From: Lachnospiraceae bacterium | GTDB lineage: Bacteria; Bacillota; Clostridia; Lachnospirales; Lachnospiraceae | Assembly (NCBI GenBank): GCA_900767585.1 | Contig: CAAFZP010000063.1 | Span: 12,318-76,317 of the forward strand | Length of the DNA: 64,000 nucleotides | Reading direction: 5' to 3' | Notes under the pieces: model-generated | What the model was told of the DNA's origin: nothing | Seen by the model: only the letters and a program-made list of their open reading frames with translations | Database searches by the model: none | Shown: positions 51,584-60,297 of the stretch, in pieces | Layout of the letters: each line of letters opens with the position of its first letter | Numbering within the stretch: position 1 is the stretch's first letter | Position numbers and translations under genes: made by a program

Positions 51584-53071
51584 ATGAAGATCGGTTTTGA
51601 CAACCAAAAGTACTTAGAGATGCAGTCACAGCATATACGTGACCGGATCGCACAGTTTGATAATAAATTATATCTGGAGTTTGGAGGCAAGCTGTTTGAT
51701 GACTATCATGCGTCACGTGTGCTTCCGGGATTTCAGCCGGATTCGAAGCTGCAGATGTTATTACAGTTAAAAGACCAGGCTGAAATCGTGATCGTGATCA
51801 GTGCAGAGGATATCGAGAATAACAAGGTGCGCGATGATTATGGAATTACATATGATATGGATGTGCTGCGTCTGATCGACGAATTCCAGGCAGTAGGACT
51901 GTATGTTGGCAGTGTGTGTCTGACAAAGTATGCCGGGCAGGCATCGGCAGAGCTTTTCCGCAAGAAGCTTGCAGAGCTTGGAATCAAGTCTTACCGTCAC
52001 TATAAGATTGTTGGATACCCAAGTGATATTGCCCATATCGTGAGTGATGAGGGGTATGGAAAGAATGAATATATTGAGACAGAGCGTCCGCTTGTTGTCA
52101 TCACGGCACCGGGCCCGGGTAGTGGAAAGATGGCAACCTGCCTGTCTCAGCTTTACCATGAATATAAGCGTGGCGTGAAAGCCGGGTATGCGAAGTTTGA
52201 GACATTCCCAATCTGGAATCTGCCACTCAAGCATCCGGTCAACCTTGCTTATGAGGCAGCAACAGCGGACTTAAACGATGTCAATATGATCGATCCGTTT
52301 CATCTGGAAGCATATGGTGAGACAACCGTTAATTACAACCGCGATATCGAGATATTCCCGGTTGTTGCGACAATGTTTGAACTGATTGCCGGAAGCAGTC
52401 CGTATAAGTCTCCAACGGATATGGGTGTCAATATGGCTGGAAATTGTATTATTGATGATCAGGTATGCCGTGATGCATCGGCACAGGAGATTATCCGCCG
52501 GTATTATCGCTGCCTGTGTGATAGAAAGCGTTACGGACAGTCGAAGGATGACAAGAATAAGTTAGAGCTTTTACTGCGACAGGCGGGTGTCTCTATGGAG
52601 GACCGCCTGGTGGCAAAGAAAGCATTGGCAAGGGAAGAGGAGACCGGACATCCGGCGATGGCAATCGAGCTTGCAGACGGCACGATCGTAACCGGAAAGA
52701 CCGGAGATCTGCTCGGTGCATCGGCAGCTGCGATCTTGAATGCGCTGAAGGTACTTGCCGGAATTCCGCATGAAGTACAGTTAGTATCCAAGGAAGCCAT
52801 CGAGCCGATCCAGCGTCTTAAAATCCAGTATCTTGGAAGCCACAATCCAAGACTGCATACCGATGAGATTCTGATCGCGCTTTCCACAACAGCGGCACAG
52901 GATGAAAAAGCAAAGCTTGCAATTGAACAGCTCTCCAAACTGAAGAATTGTCAGGCGCATTCGACAGTATTACTTTCGTCGGTGGATGAACAGCTTCTGA
53001 AGAAAATAGGTGTCCAGCTTACGTGCTCCCCGAAGTATGAAGAGGAAGACAGAAAATATCACAGACGTTAA
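51584..53071 (+). CDS. DUF1846 family protein
   Basis: 495 residues, the normal length of DUF1846. Characteristic segments are GFDNQKYLEMQSQHIRDRIAQFDNKLYLEFGGKLFDDYHASRVLPGF, VVITAPGPGSGKMATCLSQLYHE, KFETFPIWNLPLKHPVNLAYEAATADL and TDMGVNMAG. The GPGSGK loop resembles a P-loop-like phosphate-binding element, and structural members have a Rossmann-like fold. Function is not established. It is directly coupled to era and closed by a terminator. Confidence 0.9.
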   Translation: MKIGFDNQKYLEMQSQHIRDRIAQFDNKLYLEFGGKLFDDYHASRVLPGFQPDSKLQMLLQLKDQAEIVIVISAEDIENNKVRDDYGITYDMDVLRLIDEFQAVGLYVGSVCLTKYAGQASAELFRKKLAELGIKSYRHYKIVGYPSDIAHIVSDEGYGKNEYIETERPLVVITAPGPGSGKMATCLSQLYHEYKRGVKAGYAKFETFPIWNLPLKHPVNLAYEAATADLNDVNMIDPFHLEAYGETTVNYNRDIEIFPVVATMFELIAGSSPYKSPTDMGVNMAGNCIIDDQVCRDASAQEIIRRYYRCLCDRKRYGQSKDDKNKLELLLRQAGVSMEDRLVAKKALAREEETGHPAMAIELADGTIVTGKTGDLLGASAAAILNALKVLAGIPHEVQLVSKEAIEPIQRLKIQYLGSHNPRLHTDEILIALSTTAAQDEKAKLAIEQLSKLKNCQAHSTVLLSSVDEQLLKKIGVQLTCSPKYEEEDRKYHRR

Positions 53072-53106
53072 AAAATTGATTGTAAATAGAATATGAATCT
53101 GATAAA

Positions 53107-53144
53107 ATATGCTTGTTTTTGTAAGAAAAAACAGGCATATTTTT
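53107..53144 (+). terminator. Rho-independent terminator
   Basis: ATATGCTTGTTTTT / AAAAACAGGCATAT stem (one G-U), five-base loop, then TTTTAT. Confidence 0.75.
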
Positions 53145-53239
53145 ATGCATTTTCGTAGAGAATACGAAAGAAAAATCTGGCCTGCATCCGCCAATGCCAT
53201 GGATAAGGATGTCAGGAACACAAGGAGGATGAGAGTTTA

Positions 53240-54688
53240 TTGGAAAACAACACTAGTTCAACAAACATTATTGAGCTAAAGCACATCACAAAAACATTTG
53301 AGGATGGGTTTGTCGCTGTAGAGGATTTTAACCTTACGGTAAAAAGGGGCGAATTCGTAACGTTTTTAGGGCCTTCGGGCTGTGGTAAAACCACAACACT
53401 CCGCATGATTGCGGGCTTTGAAATTCCTACAGAGGGAGAAATACTGCTAGATGGTAAAGAGATTGGAAATCTACCACCAAACAAACGCCCGATCAACACA
53501 GTATTTCAACGGTATGCATTGTTTCCACATTTAAACATTTTTGACAATATTGCCTTTGGATTAAAGCTTAAGAAGCTGTCGAAGGACGAGATTAAGCGGA
53601 AGGTAAAGAAAGTTCTGGAGATGGTAGACTTAGAAGGGTTTGAGACGCGGAAGGTAGCAACCTTGTCCGGTGGACAGCAGCAGCGAATCGCAATCGCGCG
53701 TGCACTGGTCAATGAGCCGCAGATCCTGCTTCTCGATGAGCCGCTCGGTGCGCTCGACTTAAAGATGCGCAAGGAGATGCAACTTGAACTGAAAAGTATG
53801 CATGAAAGACTTGGAATTACCTTTATCTATGTAACACATGACCAGGAGGAGGCACTTACGATGTCGGACAAGATCGTTGTCATGTCCGAAGGACGTATGC
53901 AGCAGATCGGAACTCCTGAGGATATATATAATGAGCCGAAAAATGCATTCGTTGCAGACTTTATCGGCGAGAGTAATATTTTTACTGGCATCATGACAGA
54001 CAAGCTCAAGGTGCGTTTCTGCGGAGCGGAATTTGCCTGTGTGGATGATGTCGAGCATGGACGGCTGGTGGAAGTCGTTGTGCGTCCGGAGGATGTTGAG
54101 ATCACAACGCCTGAGAATGGTGCAATCACAGGAACGGTTACATCAGTTGTATTCAAGGGTGTCCACTATGAGATCACAGTGGAATCCGGCAAGAATGAGA
54201 TCGTGATCCAGTCGACAAAGACCGCAGCGGTTGGAAGCCAGGTTGGACTGAATGTGGAACCGGATGGTATTCACATCATGATTCCGGAACACACACTGAA
54301 TAAGATCGAGAGTGATGTAGACAAGAATTATGAGCTTACAATCTTTGATGGAAAGATCCAGTGTGATCTGACGAAGATCATACCGGGTTCTAAGTTTAAC
54401 GACGCGCATGAGCTTTTAGATGCACATGGTGACGTGATTGATTATGAGAAACTGAAGGTCGTGCTTGCAATCAAGCCACGGCATATTTCCATGAGCGATA
54501 ATGAGGAAGAGGGTATCGTCTGCGGACATATCATCAACCTGATCTACAAGGGTGATCATTACAGCTACGTGGTCCGTACGGATATGGATGAGGATTTCAT
54601 CGTCAACGATGAATACCTGTGGAATATGGATGACTATGTAAGTCTGGTTATTCCGGAGGAGCATATCCAGTTTTCCATCAAGAAATAG
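53240..54688 (+). CDS. potA: Polyamine ABC transporter ATPase with duplicated TOBE region
   Basis: 482 residues, about 110 longer than usual PotA. The ATPase domain (1-240) has LGPSGCGKTTT, QRYALFPHLN, the LSGGQQQRIAIARAL signature and LLLDEPLGALD. After the first TOBE segment (VRPEDVEIT...GTVTSVVFKGVHYEITV) a second similar segment occurs near the end (IKPRHISMS...GHIINLIYKGDHYSYVV), so the regulatory region looks duplicated. TTG 53240 lies 11 bases after AAGGAGG. It leads a four-gene operon potABCD for spermidine or putrescine uptake; the substrate is inferred from the full operon. Confidence 0.9.
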   Translation: MENNTSSTNIIELKHITKTFEDGFVAVEDFNLTVKRGEFVTFLGPSGCGKTTTLRMIAGFEIPTEGEILLDGKEIGNLPPNKRPINTVFQRYALFPHLNIFDNIAFGLKLKKLSKDEIKRKVKKVLEMVDLEGFETRKVATLSGGQQQRIAIARALVNEPQILLLDEPLGALDLKMRKEMQLELKSMHERLGITFIYVTHDQEEALTMSDKIVVMSEGRMQQIGTPEDIYNEPKNAFVADFIGESNIFTGIMTDKLKVRFCGAEFACVDDVEHGRLVEVVVRPEDVEITTPENGAITGTVTSVVFKGVHYEITVESGKNEIVIQSTKTAAVGSQVGLNVEPDGIHIMIPEHTLNKIESDVDKNYELTIFDGKIQCDLTKIIPGSKFNDAHELLDAHGDVIDYEKLKVVLAIKPRHISMSDNEEEGIVCGHIINLIYKGDHYSYVVRTDMDEDFIVNDEYLWNMDDYVSLVIPEEHIQFSIKK

Positions 54689-54705
54689 AAAAGGAGTGAT
54701 ATTGT

Positions 54706-55503
54706 ATGCGTTCTTCACGTTTTGCAAAGAGCGGACTGGGTATACCTTATGCACTTTTTCTATTGCTGTTTGTAGTAGCCCCATTGTTTGTTCTTTTATA
54801 TTATGCGTTTACAAACGGACAAGGTCAGTTTACCGTGCAGAATCTGGCGGCATTTTTTACGAGCCCGAATACGATCGGTACACTTGCGTACAGCTTTGCG
54901 CTGGCGGTTGTGACGACCTGCGTCTGTGTACTGCTTGCATATCCGATTGCGTATATCTTAGCGCGCAGCAATATGCGGCATAAGAGTGTGATCTTAGTTG
55001 CATTTGTGATGCCGATGTGGATCAATTTCACATTGCGTATCACTGCATTAAAAGAGATACTTACGGTGTTAGAGGGAAATCTTGCCCTGCATCCGTTTTT
55101 AAATTCTGTCATCGGCATGACGTATGATTTTCTTCCATTCATGATCCTGCCGATGTACACGACGCTGATGAAGTTAGATACGAGCCTGATTGAAGCGGCA
55201 GGTGACCTTGGCGCGAATCCGGTACAGACATTCCTGAAGGTGACACTGCCACTTTCCGTGCCTGGCATTATCAGCGGAATCACGATGGTATTTCTGCCAT
55301 CTATGACAAACTATGTTGTGCTGGATATGCTTTATAACAGCACGTATATTATGGGTAGTCTGATCGGAAGCTATTTTGCATCCTACGACTGGCATAATGG
55401 ATCAATGATCGCACTGATCCTGCTTTTGATCATATTGATCTTCACCCTCTTTACGAACAAATACTCGGATGAGGACGAGGGAAGAGGAGGTGCACTGATC
55501 TGA
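54706..55503 (+). CDS. potB: Polyamine ABC transporter permease B
   Basis: 265 residues with six predicted membrane helices and the permease loop EAAGDLGANPVQTFLKVTLPLSVPGI that contacts the ATPase. It matches PotB-type permeases. AAAGGAG precedes the ATG, 17 bases after potA. It overlaps potC by one base (TGATG). Confidence 0.92.
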   Translation: MRSSRFAKSGLGIPYALFLLLFVVAPLFVLLYYAFTNGQGQFTVQNLAAFFTSPNTIGTLAYSFALAVVTTCVCVLLAYPIAYILARSNMRHKSVILVAFVMPMWINFTLRITALKEILTVLEGNLALHPFLNSVIGMTYDFLPFMILPMYTTLMKLDTSLIEAAGDLGANPVQTFLKVTLPLSVPGIISGITMVFLPSMTNYVVLDMLYNSTYIMGSLIGSYFASYDWHNGSMIALILLLIILIFTLFTNKYSDEDEGRGGALI

Positions 55504-56315
55504 TGAGAAAGACGATTGGAAAACTATTTTTGATTCTTATGCTGCTCGTTATCTATGCACCGATTCTGATTCTGGCGGTATACAGCTTTACGGATTCCGG
55601 GAATATCGGTTCGATCCACGGATTTTCTATGCAGAATTATGTGACACTGTTCACAAAGGGCGAGCTTCGGGATATGATTGTCGGGACGGTTCTTCTGGCA
55701 CTTGTTTCATCTCTGCTTGCTACAATCCTTGGAACAATGGGTGCGATTGGCGCGTTTTATTCGAAGAAACTTGCGAAGAACTTTATTAACACAGCCAACC
55801 AGATTCCGGTTGTCAATGCAGATGTTGTAACCGGTTTTTCCATCTGCGTGCTGCTGATCGTTGCATTTGGCATGAATAAGGAAAGCTATGTGCCGCTGCT
55901 GATCGGTCATGTAGTGTTATCTGCTCCATTTGTGTATCTGTCTGTGGTTCCGAAATTAAAGCAGATGGATGCAAGTCTGTATGAGGCGGCAATGGATCTT
56001 GGTGCGTCTCCGTCGATGGCACTCCGTAAGGTTGTGATCCCGCAGATCATGCCGGGTATCGTATCCGGATTTGCGCTGGCAATCACACTTTCGCTCGATG
56101 ATTATTTCATCGCAAGCTATACAAAACCGGCAACGTTTAACACGATCAGTACGTATGTTGTCAATGCAACCAAGGGTTCACAGACAGAGATTAAAACTGC
56201 ACTCTGGGCTCTTTCGACAGTGATCTTCCTGATCGTTATTCTGGCAGTGGTTGTCATGAATGTGGCTGGCAGAAAGACAACCTCTGAAAAAGGAGGTGTC
56301 CGCAATGAGAAATAA
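55503..56315 (+). CDS. potC: Polyamine ABC transporter permease C
   Basis: 270 residues, six predicted membrane helices, with EAAMDLGASPSMALRKVVIPQIMPGIVSG as the ATPase-contact loop and TLSLDDYFIASY near the end, typical of PotC. It overlaps potB by one base and the binding-protein gene by 11 bases, so translation is coupled across the operon. Confidence 0.92.
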   Translation: MRKTIGKLFLILMLLVIYAPILILAVYSFTDSGNIGSIHGFSMQNYVTLFTKGELRDMIVGTVLLALVSSLLATILGTMGAIGAFYSKKLAKNFINTANQIPVVNADVVTGFSICVLLIVAFGMNKESYVPLLIGHVVLSAPFVYLSVVPKLKQMDASLYEAAMDLGASPSMALRKVVIPQIMPGIVSGFALAITLSLDDYFIASYTKPATFNTISTYVVNATKGSQTEIKTALWALSTVIFLIVILAVVVMNVAGRKTTSEKGGVRNEK

Positions 56316-57822
56316 GATGTTAAAACGTGTGACAGCCGTTGCGGCGGCAACTATGATGACATTTCTGGCGATGGTGCCGGGAACAAAGATCACACACGCA
56401 CAGGGAAATGACGACGTGATCAAGCTGCGTGTCTGCAACTGGGAGGAATATATCGATCTTGGTGACTGGGACGAAGAAGAACGCATGGAGCTTGAAAATG
56501 GTGCGGAGATCTTCGGTGAGAATTCGATGGTCGATGATTTCACTGAGTGGTATTACGAGACGTACGGCAAGCGCGTGGAGGTTGAGTATTCGTGCTTCGG
56601 TACGAACGAGGATCTGTATAACCAGCTGACACTCGGCGATGTGTATGACCTTGTCTGTCCGTCTGATTATATGATCATGAAGCTGATGGCAGAGAAGAAG
56701 CTGGTGCCGTTTTCAGAAGATTTTTATGATACGGACAATCCGGATAATTACTATGTGCGCGGGGTATCCGATTATATTAAGGATACGTTTGATGAAAATG
56801 AGATCGGCGGTGAGTCGTGGAGTAAATATGCGGCAGGCTATATGTGGGGCGTCACCGGTGTTCTCTACAATCCGGAGAAGATGACAGAAGAGGAAGCATC
56901 TACCTGGGATGTGTTTCTAAATGACAAGTTCAAGCGCCAGGTTACAATCAAGGATAATGTCCGGGATTCTTATTTTGCGGCACTTGGTTCTTACAGAAAA
57001 GATGAACTGATGGATGAATCGCTCCGCAATGCACCGGATTATCAGGAACGGTTGATGCAGATCATGAATGATGTGGATTCCGATACGATCGAGAATGTAG
57101 AGGACATCCTGCAGGATATGCAGGGTAATGTTTATTCGTTTGAGACCGACAGTGGTAAAGCAGATATGATCAGTGGAAAGGTCGTTGCAAACTACCAGTG
57201 GTCCGGAGATGCTGTCTATGCGATGGATCAGGCAGAAGAGGATGATTTCTATCTGAATTTTGCGGTGCCGGAGGAGTCGACGAACCTGTGGTTTGACGGC
57301 TGGGTTATGCTGAAAAGCGGAATCGGACAGGATGCGGAAAAACAGCAGGCTGCGGAAGCGTTTGTGAATTTTGTATCGCGTCCGGACAATGCGGTGCGTA
57401 ACATGTACTACATTGGTTATACATCGGTGATCAGTGGTGGTGACGATGATACAGTCTATGATTATCTGAAATGGAATTATGAGGCAGAGGATGGTGAAGA
57501 GGATACAACAGAGTATCCGGTTGGTTTCTTCTTCTGTGGGGATGATTCCAATGAAGATTATATTATGACTGTGCCGGAAGAACAGACGCGCAGACAGTTG
57601 TTTGCACAGTATCCGACGCAGGAGGTACTGCAACGGAGTGCAGTCATGCAGTATTTTGATGATACGGCGAATAAGGAAATCAATCAGATGTGGATCAATG
57701 TCCGGTGTTATAATATTGAGGATGTGCCGGTACAGATATGGATTTTCGTTGGTGTGGCCATCGTACTTGTGATTTATATTACCATACGTATCCGGATGAG
57801 TCATTACCGGGAAAAGAAATAG
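56305..57822 (+). CDS. potD: Polyamine-binding protein with C-terminal membrane anchor
   Basis: 505 residues. An N-terminal signal peptide (KRVTAVAAATMMTFLAMVPGTKITHA) is followed by the PotD-type fold (LRVCNWEEYIDLGDW, VEYSCFGTNEDLYNQL, YDLVCPSDYMIMKLMAEKKLVPF, YMWGVTGVLYNPEKM, NLWFDGWVMLKS). It lacks a lipobox cysteine. Instead, it ends with a membrane helix (VQIWIFVGVAIVLVIYITIRI) and a basic tail, so it is tethered at its C-terminus. It is about 150 residues longer than usual PotD. ATG 56305 follows AGGAGG by eight bases inside the end of potC. Confidence 0.9.
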   Translation: MRNKMLKRVTAVAAATMMTFLAMVPGTKITHAQGNDDVIKLRVCNWEEYIDLGDWDEEERMELENGAEIFGENSMVDDFTEWYYETYGKRVEVEYSCFGTNEDLYNQLTLGDVYDLVCPSDYMIMKLMAEKKLVPFSEDFYDTDNPDNYYVRGVSDYIKDTFDENEIGGESWSKYAAGYMWGVTGVLYNPEKMTEEEASTWDVFLNDKFKRQVTIKDNVRDSYFAALGSYRKDELMDESLRNAPDYQERLMQIMNDVDSDTIENVEDILQDMQGNVYSFETDSGKADMISGKVVANYQWSGDAVYAMDQAEEDDFYLNFAVPEESTNLWFDGWVMLKSGIGQDAEKQQAAEAFVNFVSRPDNAVRNMYYIGYTSVISGGDDDTVYDYLKWNYEAEDGEEDTTEYPVGFFFCGDDSNEDYIMTVPEEQTRRQLFAQYPTQEVLQRSAVMQYFDDTANKEINQMWINVRCYNIEDVPVQIWIFVGVAIVLVIYITIRIRMSHYREKK

Positions 57823-57836
57823 AGAGATAACAAAAA

Positions 57837-58574
57837 ATGCGTGAGGAAATACAGGTAACGGGTATAATTTTATATGCAACACTTGTGAAGGAGTACGATA
57901 AACGGTTGGTCATACTGACCAAGGAACGCGGAAAGATCACAGTGTTTGCAAATGGTGCCAGAAAGGCGGTAAGCCAGCTCCGGGCGGCGAGCCAGAGCTT
58001 CGTGATGGGTACTTTTACCGTATTTCCGGGAAGAGATTCCTATACGTTAGTCAAAGCGGAGGTCCGGGAATATTTTTCCGGACTTCCTTTGGATATGGAG
58101 AAGTTGTGCTATGCATCGTATGTGTGTGAATTTATGTCATATTATACGAGAGAGGGCTGCTATTGTGTGAATGAGCTCAATCTGCTCTATGTGACACTCA
58201 AGGCACTTGAACAGGGAACCGTGGACAATCAGCTGATCCGCTATGCGTTCGAAGTACGGCTGATGGATATCGAAGGACAGGGGATTCATGCATATACATG
58301 CGTACGCTGCAATAAGAAGGAACTGAAATATTTCAATGCGAAGGCAGGCGGGCTTCTGTGTGAGGCATGCGGAAAAGAGCTGAAGCTTACACGGACGGTA
58401 TCCGAGACACTTATTTATACTCTGCAATATATCCAGTCGGCAGATCTTACGAAGCTGTATGCGTTTCAGTTAAGTGAAGAGGCGATGGCAGAATTAAAGT
58501 ACGTGGCAGACCGTTTCCGGGAAGCATATATCGACCGCGAATTCAAATCATTGGAAATACTATCATCCCTGTAA
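57837..58574 (+). CDS. recO: DNA repair protein RecO
   Basis: RecO loads RecA onto SSB-coated DNA together with RecR. The 245-residue product has the N-terminal OB fold (VTGIILYATLVKEYDKRLVILTKERGKITVFANGARKA) and a C-terminal helical domain. A zinc finger with CVRC and CEAC is also present. It starts 14 bases after potD and may be read through from that operon. Its closeness to era fits the usual Clostridia arrangement with the pot operon inserted. Confidence 0.94.
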   Translation: MREEIQVTGIILYATLVKEYDKRLVILTKERGKITVFANGARKAVSQLRAASQSFVMGTFTVFPGRDSYTLVKAEVREYFSGLPLDMEKLCYASYVCEFMSYYTREGCYCVNELNLLYVTLKALEQGTVDNQLIRYAFEVRLMDIEGQGIHAYTCVRCNKKELKYFNAKAGGLLCEACGKELKLTRTVSETLIYTLQYIQSADLTKLYAFQLSEEAMAELKYVADRFREAYIDREFKSLEILSSL

Positions 58575-58624
58575 AAGCCCGACGCATAAAATTGTACGGT
58601 GTATGATGAATTTCAAAAATATGG

Positions 58625-58653
58625 TTGCAATCTGAACCATTAGCCTGTAAAAT
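58625..58653 (+). promoter_or_regulatory. Putative sigma-A promoter of glyQS
   Basis: TTGCAA (58625-58630), 17 bases, TAAAAT (58648-58653). The 169-base gap lacks the T-box sequence AGGGTGGNACCGCG, so T-box control is not supported. Confidence 0.5.
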
Positions 58654-58743
58654 GTTGTATGTTTCATATGGTGAAGAAAGTCACACCGAAAAATAATAAG
58701 AATCCGCACACTCCGGTGCGAGAGGAAGGAAGGTTTACAAAAT

Positions 58744-60141
58744 ATGGAAAAGACTTTAGACAAAATCGTAGCACTTGCAAAGAACAGAGGATTTGTGTAT
58801 CCGGGTTCTGAAATCTATGGCGGACTTGCCAATACATGGGATTACGGAAACCTTGGAGTTGAGCTCAAAAACAATGTGAAGAAAGCATGGTGGAAGAAGT
58901 TCATTCAGGAGAATCCTTACAACGTAGGTGTGGATTGTGCCATTCTTATGAATCCACAGACATGGGTGGCATCCGGTCACTTGGGTGGATTTGCAGATCC
59001 TCTGATGGACTGTAAAGAGTGTCACGAGCGTTTTCGTGCAGATAAATTGATTGAAGATTATATGACTGACAACGGAATCGAGATCGAGGGTTCCATTGAC
59101 GGCTGGACAAATGAGCAGATGGAACAGTATGTGGAAGAGAAGCATATCTGCTGTCCAAGCTGCGGCAAGCATAACTTTACCGGTATCCGTCAGTTTAACC
59201 TGATGTTCAAGACATTCCAGGGTGTAACCGAGGATGCAAAGAATACAGTTTACTTAAGACCGGAGACCGCACAGGGTATCTTCGTAAACTTCAAGAATGT
59301 ACAGCGTACATCCCGTAAGAAGATTCCGTTTGGTATCGGTCAGATCGGAAAGTCCTTCCGTAACGAGATCACACCGGGTAACTTCACATTCCGTACAAGA
59401 GAGTTTGAGCAGATGGAGCTGGAGTTCTTCTGCGAGCCTGGTACAGATATGGAATGGTTCCGTTACTGGAGAGAATTCTGTATTAACTGGCTGAAGGATC
59501 TTGGCATCAAGGATGATGAGATGCGTGCACGTGACCATTCTCCGGAGGAACTTTGCTTCTACAGCAAGGGTACAACGGATATTGAGTTCCTGTTCCCATT
59601 TGGCTGGGGCGAGCTGTGGGGAATCGCAGACCGTACCGATTACGATCTGAAACAGCATCAGAATACATCCGGTGAGCCAATGGAATATTTCGATGATGAG
59701 AAGAAGGAAAAGTATATTCCATATGTTGTTGAGCCATCATTAGGTGCAGACCGTGTGACACTTGCATTCCTCTGTGCCGCTTATGACGAGGAGAATATCG
59801 GAACCGAGGAGAAGCCGGATATGAGAACCGTACTTCATTTCCATCCGGCATTAGCACCGGTTAAGATCGGTGTGCTTCCGCTTTCTAAGAAGCTGAACGA
59901 AGGTGCAGAGAAGATCTATGCAGAGCTTGCAAAGACATATAACTGTGAGTTCGATGACAGAGGAAACATCGGTAAGCGTTACAGAAGACAGGATGAGATA
60001 GGTACTCCGTTCTGTGTGACTTATGATTTTGAGTCTGAGACAGACGGCGCTGTAACTGTCCGTGATCGTGATACGATGGAGCAGGAGCGTGTGAAGATCG
60101 AAGATCTGAAGGCTTACTTCGAGAAGAAATTTGAATACTAA
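58744..60141 (+). CDS. glyQS: Glycyl-tRNA synthetase, single-chain dimeric type
   Basis: Charges tRNA-Gly. The 465-residue class II enzyme has ANTWDYGNLGVELKNNVKKAWW, LRPETAQGIFVNFKNVQRTSRKKIPFGIGQIGKSFRNEITPGNFTFRTREFEQMELEFF (motifs 1 and 2) and PSLGADRVTLAFL (motif 3). An anticodon-binding domain is at the end. A CxxC zinc-like cluster (DCKECHERF, CCPSCG) sits in the insertion. This is the alpha2 form, not the glyQ/glyS alpha2beta2 form. AGGAAGG precedes the ATG, and a terminator follows. Confidence 0.96.
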   Translation: MEKTLDKIVALAKNRGFVYPGSEIYGGLANTWDYGNLGVELKNNVKKAWWKKFIQENPYNVGVDCAILMNPQTWVASGHLGGFADPLMDCKECHERFRADKLIEDYMTDNGIEIEGSIDGWTNEQMEQYVEEKHICCPSCGKHNFTGIRQFNLMFKTFQGVTEDAKNTVYLRPETAQGIFVNFKNVQRTSRKKIPFGIGQIGKSFRNEITPGNFTFRTREFEQMELEFFCEPGTDMEWFRYWREFCINWLKDLGIKDDEMRARDHSPEELCFYSKGTTDIEFLFPFGWGELWGIADRTDYDLKQHQNTSGEPMEYFDDEKKEKYIPYVVEPSLGADRVTLAFLCAAYDEENIGTEEKPDMRTVLHFHPALAPVKIGVLPLSKKLNEGAEKIYAELAKTYNCEFDDRGNIGKRYRRQDEIGTPFCVTYDFESETDGAVTVRDRDTMEQERVKIEDLKAYFEKKFEY

Positions 60142-60157
60142 AAGAAGATAAGAGACA

Positions 60158-60187
60158 GGGATGCTTGTCGGCATCCCTTTTCTTTTA
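60158..60187 (+). terminator. Rho-independent terminator after glyQS
   Basis: GGGATGC-TTGTCG-GCATCCC followed by TTTTCTTTT. Confidence 0.85.
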
Positions 60188-60297
60188 ATCAGATTACTTT
60201 AATACAGTAAAGCGTTACGCAATAACGCAATGGAGAAACGAAGGGATAAATCGAGCGGGATTTACAATCACCAGACAGAAGAAAAAGGAGAGAGAAA

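Noticed and set aside
58575..58743. T-box riboswitch before glyQS
   Set aside because: The leader is too short and lacks the AGGGTGGNACCGCG T-box sequence and a terminator hairpin.
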